From Microcaldota archaeon (GTDB lineage Archaea; Micrarchaeota; Micrarchaeia; Micrarchaeales; CABMGC01), in contig JAJYFQ010000020.1 of assembly GCA_021785375.1 (NCBI GenBank), forward strand, positions 1-9,129: a stretch of DNA of 9,129 bases, in the 5' to 3' direction. The notes beneath the pieces were generated by a model. The model searched no databases, was not told where the DNA came from, and saw nothing but the letters and a program-made list of their open reading frames with translations. The position numbers and the translations under genes were made by a program. This document shows, in pieces, positions 6,176-9,129 of the stretch (the stretch's first letter is position 1; every line of letters starts with the position of its first letter).

Positions 6176-6855
6176 TCGCCGGTTACCATTATATTCTCAA
6201 GAAGGGTCTGGAATGTTCCCTTCCCACTGTCGATCTCGACGGTTGGCGAGCGCGTCGCCGTGCCTTCCGTTACCGCCTTTATGACCCCGCTCTCTGATGC
6301 GTGCTTGCCCTTTATGACGTAGCACTTAGCCCCTTTCGAGAACTTCACGACGGACTTGACTGCGCCGTCCTGAACAGATACGGAATCATTGACCATAATG
6401 TCATTCTTTCCGCTTATCGTTGTACCGTCATAGAGCCTGATCATCATCCTGTTTCCGCTGCCGACGTACTTGCCGATCACCTTGAGGAGCCTCGCATTTC
6501 CGGCCTTTGCGTCGCTCTCCACAGGACTGATATATCCGTGCTTTGCCACGTCTATCCTGTACGACTCACCGTCGGAGAATGAGACGACGTCGCCGAACCC
6601 CACAGGGTATCGCTCGTCCCTGACTGCCTTTCCGTTTATTCTGACGTTGCCCTTCTTCAGGAGGAGCCTTGCCTCACGCGTGTCTGCCGCCACGTGCATC
6701 TTCTCCTTGAGAAGAGTGACCAACGCAATGGTGTTCTTCGAGGTGAACCTCCCTGCGTTAGGCTTCGCGATGTACTTGGAGAGCTTCCTCTCCACCTTCA
6801 GGTAGTTGCTAGCCGCAAACCTGTTCATATGACGATTGTTTCCCTTACTTGACAT
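6172..6855 (-). CDS. rps4e: 30S ribosomal protein S4e (eS4)
   Basis: 227 residues. S4e is a small-subunit protein of archaea and eukaryotes that contacts 16S rRNA. The N-terminus KGNNRHMNRFAAS matches the family's KxHLKRLAAP motif. An S4-type RNA-binding domain follows at about 45-95 (TREARLLLKKGNVRINGKAV, then RDERYPVGFGDVV). A central domain runs to about 170, and a KOW-like segment GAKCYVIKGKHASESGVI lies at 175-192. ATG 6855 overlaps the end of the L24 gene by 11 bases. GGTG lies seven bases upstream inside L24, supporting this start. Confidence 0.95.
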   Translation of the reverse strand: MSSKGNNRHMNRFAASNYLKVERKLSKYIAKPNAGRFTSKNTIALVTLLKEKMHVAADTREARLLLKKGNVRINGKAVRDERYPVGFGDVVSFSDGESYRIDVAKHGYISPVESDAKAGNARLLKVIGKYVGSGNRMMIRLYDGTTISGKNDIMVNDSVSVQDGAVKSVVKFSKGAKCYVIKGKHASESGVIKAVTEGTATRSPTVEIDSGKGTFQTLLENIMVTGE

Positions 6856-7303
6856 TCGATGACACCGCTTGTGACGGCTTTGCCGCCGTTGCTTTTGCCT
6901 GTACCGGTTTTGCCTCGGTTACCCTCGGCTTCACCCCGGTCTTAAGGAACTCTATCTTCGCATTTCTCATCTTGTCAGAGAGGTCGAGATCAACGAGGTA
7001 GAGATTCGATGAGTATACCGGGACAGGGAGCTCCTTGCCCTTAGCGTTCTTCCTGACTATTCCATCGATGAAGACGCGTCCGGTCCTGAGGTTTACGCTG
7101 CCTACCTTGCCGGTCTTTCCCCTGAGGTTTCCTGACTGTACCTTTACGGTATCGCCCCGCCTGAGGCTTATGCTCCTCGACTTTATCCCGAGTTTCTTCT
7201 GCAGCTCGTCCGATACGTGGGCGTGCATGAACTTCTGCCTCTCGTGCATAGGCGCATTGAATCGGAACTTCCTTCCCTTTCTCGGCTGGCTGCTCTCTAT
7301 CAT
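6845..7303 (-). CDS. rpl24: 50S ribosomal protein L24 (uL24)
   Basis: 152 residues from ATG 7303. L24 is an early assembly protein near the peptide exit tunnel. SQPRKGRKFRFNAPMHERQK (5-24) is the archaeal N-terminal signature. The KOW motif RRGDTVKVQSGNLRGKTGKV is at 48-67, followed by GRVFIDGIVRKNAKGKE and VPVYSSNLYLVDLDL. A low-complexity Ala/Lys/Pro/Val tail (about 123-152) extends beyond the conserved core. The frame is open to a GTG at 7312 overlapping the L14 stop, but ATG 7303 matches the family start and has GTGAT four bases upstream. That same GTG is therefore better read as part of the ribosome binding site. Confidence 0.95.
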   Translation of the reverse strand: MIESSQPRKGRKFRFNAPMHERQKFMHAHVSDELQKKLGIKSRSISLRRGDTVKVQSGNLRGKTGKVGSVNLRTGRVFIDGIVRKNAKGKELPVPVYSSNLYLVDLDLSDKMRNAKIEFLKTGVKPRVTEAKPVQAKATAAKPSQAVSSNVK

Positions 7304-7308
7304 GAATA

Positions 7309-7710
7309 TCACACTATCCTCTGCGCGACTCCCGCGACCTTGACGAATCTCTCGACTACCTCCCTTGCCATTGCACCCTTCACCTCGGTGCCTATGGGCA
7401 GATTGTCGTCGCTTATCATTATCCCGGCATTATCCTCGAATCTGAGCCTGATGCCGTTCGCCCTCCTGATCAGGGCCCTCTGCCTTATTATGACGACTCT
7501 TACCGGCTTCTTTAGGTAAGTGGCTGTTCCCTTGGTGACGCTCGCCGAGATTATGTCTCCCACCCCGGCAGCGGAGAGCCTTCCGTGCTTCCCCCCGGTC
7601 TTGCCGATTATGTGGATCATCTTGAACTCATAGGCACCGCTGTTGTCGGCGCACGGTATGACCGACATGGGAACGAATGCCTTGGTTATTTTCGACGCAA
7701 CTCCCTTCAT
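7309..7710 (-). CDS. rpl14: 50S ribosomal protein L14 (uL14)
   Basis: 133 residues, normal archaeal length. L14 lies at the subunit interface and forms bridges to the small subunit. Conserved segments are VIPCADNSGAYEFKMIHIIG (18-37), GVGDIISASVTKGT (49-62), RVVIIRQR (71-78), FEDNAGIMISDDNLPIGTEV (91-110) and GAMAREVVERFVKVAGVAQR near the C-terminus. ATG 7710 has GTGAT three bases upstream, which includes the stop codon of the S17 gene four bases away. Confidence 0.97.
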   Translation of the reverse strand: MKGVASKITKAFVPMSVIPCADNSGAYEFKMIHIIGKTGGKHGRLSAAGVGDIISASVTKGTATYLKKPVRVVIIRQRALIRRANGIRLRFEDNAGIMISDDNLPIGTEVKGAMAREVVERFVKVAGVAQRIV

Positions 7711-7714
7711 AATA

Positions 7715-8008
7715 TCACTTCACGATCCCGGTAACGACAAAGGTCTTTGTCTTGCTCAGCCTCCTTGACTCGGCGATGTTGACCAGGTTCCCGGTCTTTG
7801 CGCCGATGCAGTCTGGATTGTGCGCAGGTATCCTCGACCTTTTTCTGAGGAACCTCTCGTACTTGTACATGTAGCTTGCCGATTCGGTCTCGACTATCAC
7901 CGTCTTCTTGGCCTTGTCGCTGACGACACGACCCGTAAGCTGTATGCCTCGCGGCGAGGCCTCTCCGTGTATCGGGCATCTCTTGTCTGTGCACTCCAAG
8001 TCAATCAC
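7715..8008 (-). CDS. rps17: 30S ribosomal protein S17 (uS17), archaeal type
   Basis: 97 residues with a GTG start. S17 is a primary 16S rRNA-binding protein needed early in assembly. The archaeal N-terminal signature CTDKRCPIHG (6-15) precedes an OB-fold with GIQLTGRVVSDKAKKTVIVE (21-40). YKYERFLRKRSRIPAHNPDC and IGAKTGNLVNIAESRRLSKT follow, with FVVTGIV at the end. No other in-frame start is available between the signature and the upstream gene. GGAG at 8014-8017 lies five bases before GTG 8008 and supports it. The upstream RNase P gene ends 13 bases before. Confidence 0.96.
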   Translation of the reverse strand: MIDLECTDKRCPIHGEASPRGIQLTGRVVSDKAKKTVIVETESASYMYKYERFLRKRSRIPAHNPDCIGAKTGNLVNIAESRRLSKTKTFVVTGIVK

Positions 8009-8021
8009 TTGAACTCCGTAT

Positions 8022-8318
8022 TTACCTTGACTTTCGTCTCTTATAGAACTTAACGGCCTTCTCCGTGCGTTCGACGGGCCTGAAGTTTATCTCATACCCA
8101 TCGACGTCATAGGACTCCTTTCCCGAGTAGAACCGGAAGGCGGATGGCAGCTTTGCCAGGCGCTTGGTTCCGTGCCCGGTCTCGATAACAAGGGTGTTCT
8201 TGGTCTCATCGATCACGGTCCCGGAGAGACCGCGCTGCTTTTTGTCCAGAGACCTGAGAACTCTTACCTTGAGTCCTATAAGCTCGTTAAGCACTATATT
8301 CCTGTTGTCATAAGCCAT
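8022..8318 (-). CDS. rnp1: ribonuclease P protein component 1 (Rpp29/Pop4)
   Basis: 98 residues. This protein subunit of archaeal RNase P, with the catalytic RNA and other proteins, removes 5' leaders from precursor tRNAs. The Rpp29 pattern is clear: NELIGLKVRVLRS (11-23), GLSGTVIDETKNTLVIE (30-46), KLPSAFRFY (56-64) and RPVER near 80-84, ending in a basic tail. These form the Sm-like barrel of the family. It normally sits between L29 and S17 in archaeal ribosomal clusters; here it is first in the transcript. No ribosome binding site precedes ATG 8318, and a TATA-like box lies about 27 bp upstream, so the mRNA may be leaderless. Confidence 0.93.
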   Translation of the reverse strand: MAYDNRNIVLNELIGLKVRVLRSLDKKQRGLSGTVIDETKNTLVIETGHGTKRLAKLPSAFRFYSGKESYDVDGYEINFRPVERTEKAVKFYKRRKSR

Positions 8319-8334
8319 GCGGCAATATGAGCAA

Positions 8335-8371
8335 CGAAAGGTTATATCTCTTTAGCTTTTTAACCCTTTCG
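8335..8371. repeat. imperfect inverted repeat around the ribosomal operon promoter
   Basis: CGAAAGGTTA (8335-8344) and TAACCCTTTCG (8361-8371) are inverted copies differing by one extra base, with 16 bases between them. The pair encloses both TATA-like boxes of the ribosomal operon. It could bind a dimeric regulator or fold in RNA begun upstream; either role is inference. Confidence 0.4.
8341..8363 (-). promoter_or_regulatory. promoter of the ribosomal protein operon
   Basis: Two TATA-like elements lie before the RNase P gene on the minus strand. GATATAAC (8348-8341) is centred about 27 bp from ATG 8318 and would give a leaderless mRNA. TTAAAAAG (8363-8356), preceded by the purine-rich GCGAAAGG, would give a leader of about 15 bases. 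The whole divergent gap (8319-8455) is AT-richer than its surroundings. Confidence 0.5.
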
Positions 8372-8417
8372 CTCCCCTCCTTCTACAATGTTATAGGCAT
8401 AGATTGCCCGGTAAACT

Positions 8418-8425
8418 GTTATATG
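8418..8425 (+). promoter_or_regulatory. TATA box candidate for the kinase-like gene
   Basis: GTTATATG lies 31 bases before the TTG start at 8456, which predicts transcription starting near 8446-8450 and a leader of only several bases. A weaker TATA-like stretch, GTTATAGG, lies at 8390-8397. Confidence 0.4.
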
Positions 8426-8446
8426 TGTTGGCTCTGCTGGTAATTT

Positions 8447-8450
8447 GGTG
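8447..8450 (+). promoter_or_regulatory. ribosome binding site that supports a TTG start
   Basis: GGTG, complementary to the archaeal 16S rRNA 3' end, lies five bases before TTG 8456. A stop codon in the same frame at 8441-8443 excludes an earlier ATG, so this site decides the start of the kinase-like gene. Confidence 0.5.
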
Positions 8451-8455
8451 CTCTG

Positions 8456-8989
8456 TTGAATCTGATAGTGATATACGGTCCTCCTGCATCGGGGAAGCTC
8501 GCAGTGGCGAGAGAACTTTCCAGGATAACTGGCTACGGCCTCTTCCACAACCATCTTACCATAGAGCTGCTGCGCCCTATCGTGAGTGAGACGGATCCAG
8601 AGTATCTTAAGCTCAGGGACAGATACAGGAGGGAGCTTATAGACATAGCTGCGAGGAAGGGGCTCAAGGGAGTGATCTTCACCTATGCATACGGAGGCAC
8701 CAGAGGCGAGGACCAACTCCTCAAGTCCCTTCAGAAGATAGTCAGCAAATACAAGGGGAAAACGCACTTCGTAAGGCTGCAGTGCACCATTGGTGAGCTA
8801 AGGAGGAGGGTAGTGTATGCGGGGAGGGGAGCTTATGGTAAGATGGCAGATGTGAAGTCGCTCGATGCCGAGCTTCACAGCCGCAACGTCTTCGCCGAGG
8901 TACCATTTGCCGGATCATTCAGCATAGACAATACGAGGATGCTGCCGTCCGTGGTTGCAAGTAGGATAAGGTCGCATCCTGGCCTTTGA
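8456..8989 (+). CDS. P-loop kinase-like protein (AAA / shikimate-kinase-like fold), substrate unknown
   Basis: 177 residues with a TTG start. The N-terminus LIVIYGPPASGKLAVAREL has a P-loop at 8-14 (GPPASGK). YGLFHNHLTIELL (27-39) follows, resembling a small family of cytoplasmic nucleoside-triphosphate kinases that read GPPAxGKLTVA...LFHNHLT. The Arg-rich segment RRRVVYAGRGAYGK (116-129) would be the lid. Two points are odd. The Ser/Thr that usually follows the P-loop Lys is Leu (L15), as in that family, and the family's next Thr is Ala here (A16), so magnesium-nucleotide binding may be altered. The substrate cannot be told. The gene is divergent from the ribosomal operon and ends just before a T-rich tract. 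Confidence 0.75.
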   Translation: MNLIVIYGPPASGKLAVARELSRITGYGLFHNHLTIELLRPIVSETDPEYLKLRDRYRRELIDIAARKGLKGVIFTYAYGGTRGEDQLLKSLQKIVSKYKGKTHFVRLQCTIGELRRRVVYAGRGAYGKMADVKSLDAELHSRNVFAEVPFAGSFSIDNTRMLPSVVASRIRSHPGL

Positions 8990-9001
8990 GTTGCGGGTAA
9001 C

Positions 9002-9021
9002 CTTTTTATTTGTTTCTTTCT
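9002..9021 (+). terminator. T-rich terminator after the kinase-like gene
   Basis: About 13 bases after the TGA stop comes CTTTTTATTTGTTTCTTTCT, a long T-rich stretch on the coding strand. Archaeal RNA polymerase stops at such tracts without needing a hairpin, and none is visible here. Confidence 0.6.
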
Positions 9022-9128
9022 TAACAGTATCTCCCAAACGTCGGAGAGTGACTGAAAGTTCTGCTAATCCTGATATGCCAGTATTCGCTTTCTTCCGAAA
9101 CGATCGCCATTATATCGTCAGAATCGTA
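9021..9128 (-). CDS. possible C-terminal end of an unidentified minus-strand gene
   Basis: A minus-strand frame is open from the right edge to TAA at 9023-9021 and encodes 35 residues, including DDIMAIVSEESEYWHIRIS and ending SPTFGRYC. Composition is protein-like, but no family was recognised. A competing plus-strand frame starts at ATG 9075 (MPVFAFFRNDRHYIV) and runs off the edge. Either or neither may be real; no ribosome binding site supports the plus-strand start. Confidence 0.3.
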   Translation of the reverse strand, partial: YDSDDIMAIVSEESEYWHIRISRTFSHSPTFGRYC

Positions 9129-9129
9129 A

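Noticed and set aside
8319..8455. Small RNA or tRNA gene in the divergent gap
   Set aside because: No cloverleaf, GTTCRA-type T-loop or stable structured core was found; the region is explained by promoter elements.
8360..8767. 135-codon minus-strand open frame opposite the kinase-like gene
   Set aside because: The plus strand has a clear P-loop protein; this frame shows no motif and would overlap the divergent promoter region.

Overview
The window comes from an archaeon. Thirteen consecutive minus-strand genes follow the archaeal/eukaryotic spc-type ribosomal order: RNase P Rpp29, uS17, uL14, uL24, eS4, uL5, uS14, uS8, uL6, eL32, eL19, uL18, uS5. S4e, L32e, L19e and the RNase P protein do not occur in bacterial versions of this operon. 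TATA-like boxes and GTGA/GGTG ribosome binding sites also fit Archaea. The lineage cannot be fixed from the sequence. The operon starts at Rpp29 (no L22-S3-L29 in front) and stops at S5 (no L30, L15 or SecY behind), which suggests a rearranged genome, possibly of a DPANN-type archaeon, but that is a guess.

Layout from left to right. Positions 1-148 (minus) hold the start of a HEPN-domain gene that runs off the left edge. Positions 117-710 (minus) hold a winged-helix plus minimal nucleotidyltransferase (MNT) gene that overlaps it; together they look like a HEPN/MNT toxin-antitoxin pair. In front of the pair is a compact control region: a TATA box, a perfect 17-bp palindrome between TATA box and start codon, and a hairpin plus T-run that ends the preceding gene. 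Positions 758-2359 (minus) encode a PIF1-like SF1B helicase with a C-terminal WYL-like domain. Positions 2434-8318 (minus) are the ribosomal cluster, tightly packed with gaps of 0-13 nt or small overlaps. Positions 8319-8455 are a divergent promoter region. Positions 8456-8989 (plus) encode a P-loop kinase-like protein, followed by a T-rich terminator. The last about 110 bases may contain the C-terminal end of another minus-strand gene.

How the parts relate. The ribosomal genes encode small- and large-subunit proteins that bind rRNA and assemble together, plus the RNase P subunit that helps mature tRNAs. Several stop codons are embedded in the next gene's ribosome binding site, which suggests translational coupling. 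The helicase and the HEPN/MNT pair are accessory genes, placed where most archaea carry L30-L15-SecY. No T-rich terminator separates S5 from the helicase, so the helicase may be expressed from the ribosomal operon, whereas the HEPN/MNT pair has its own promoter.

No tRNA, rRNA, CRISPR array or insertion sequence was recognised.
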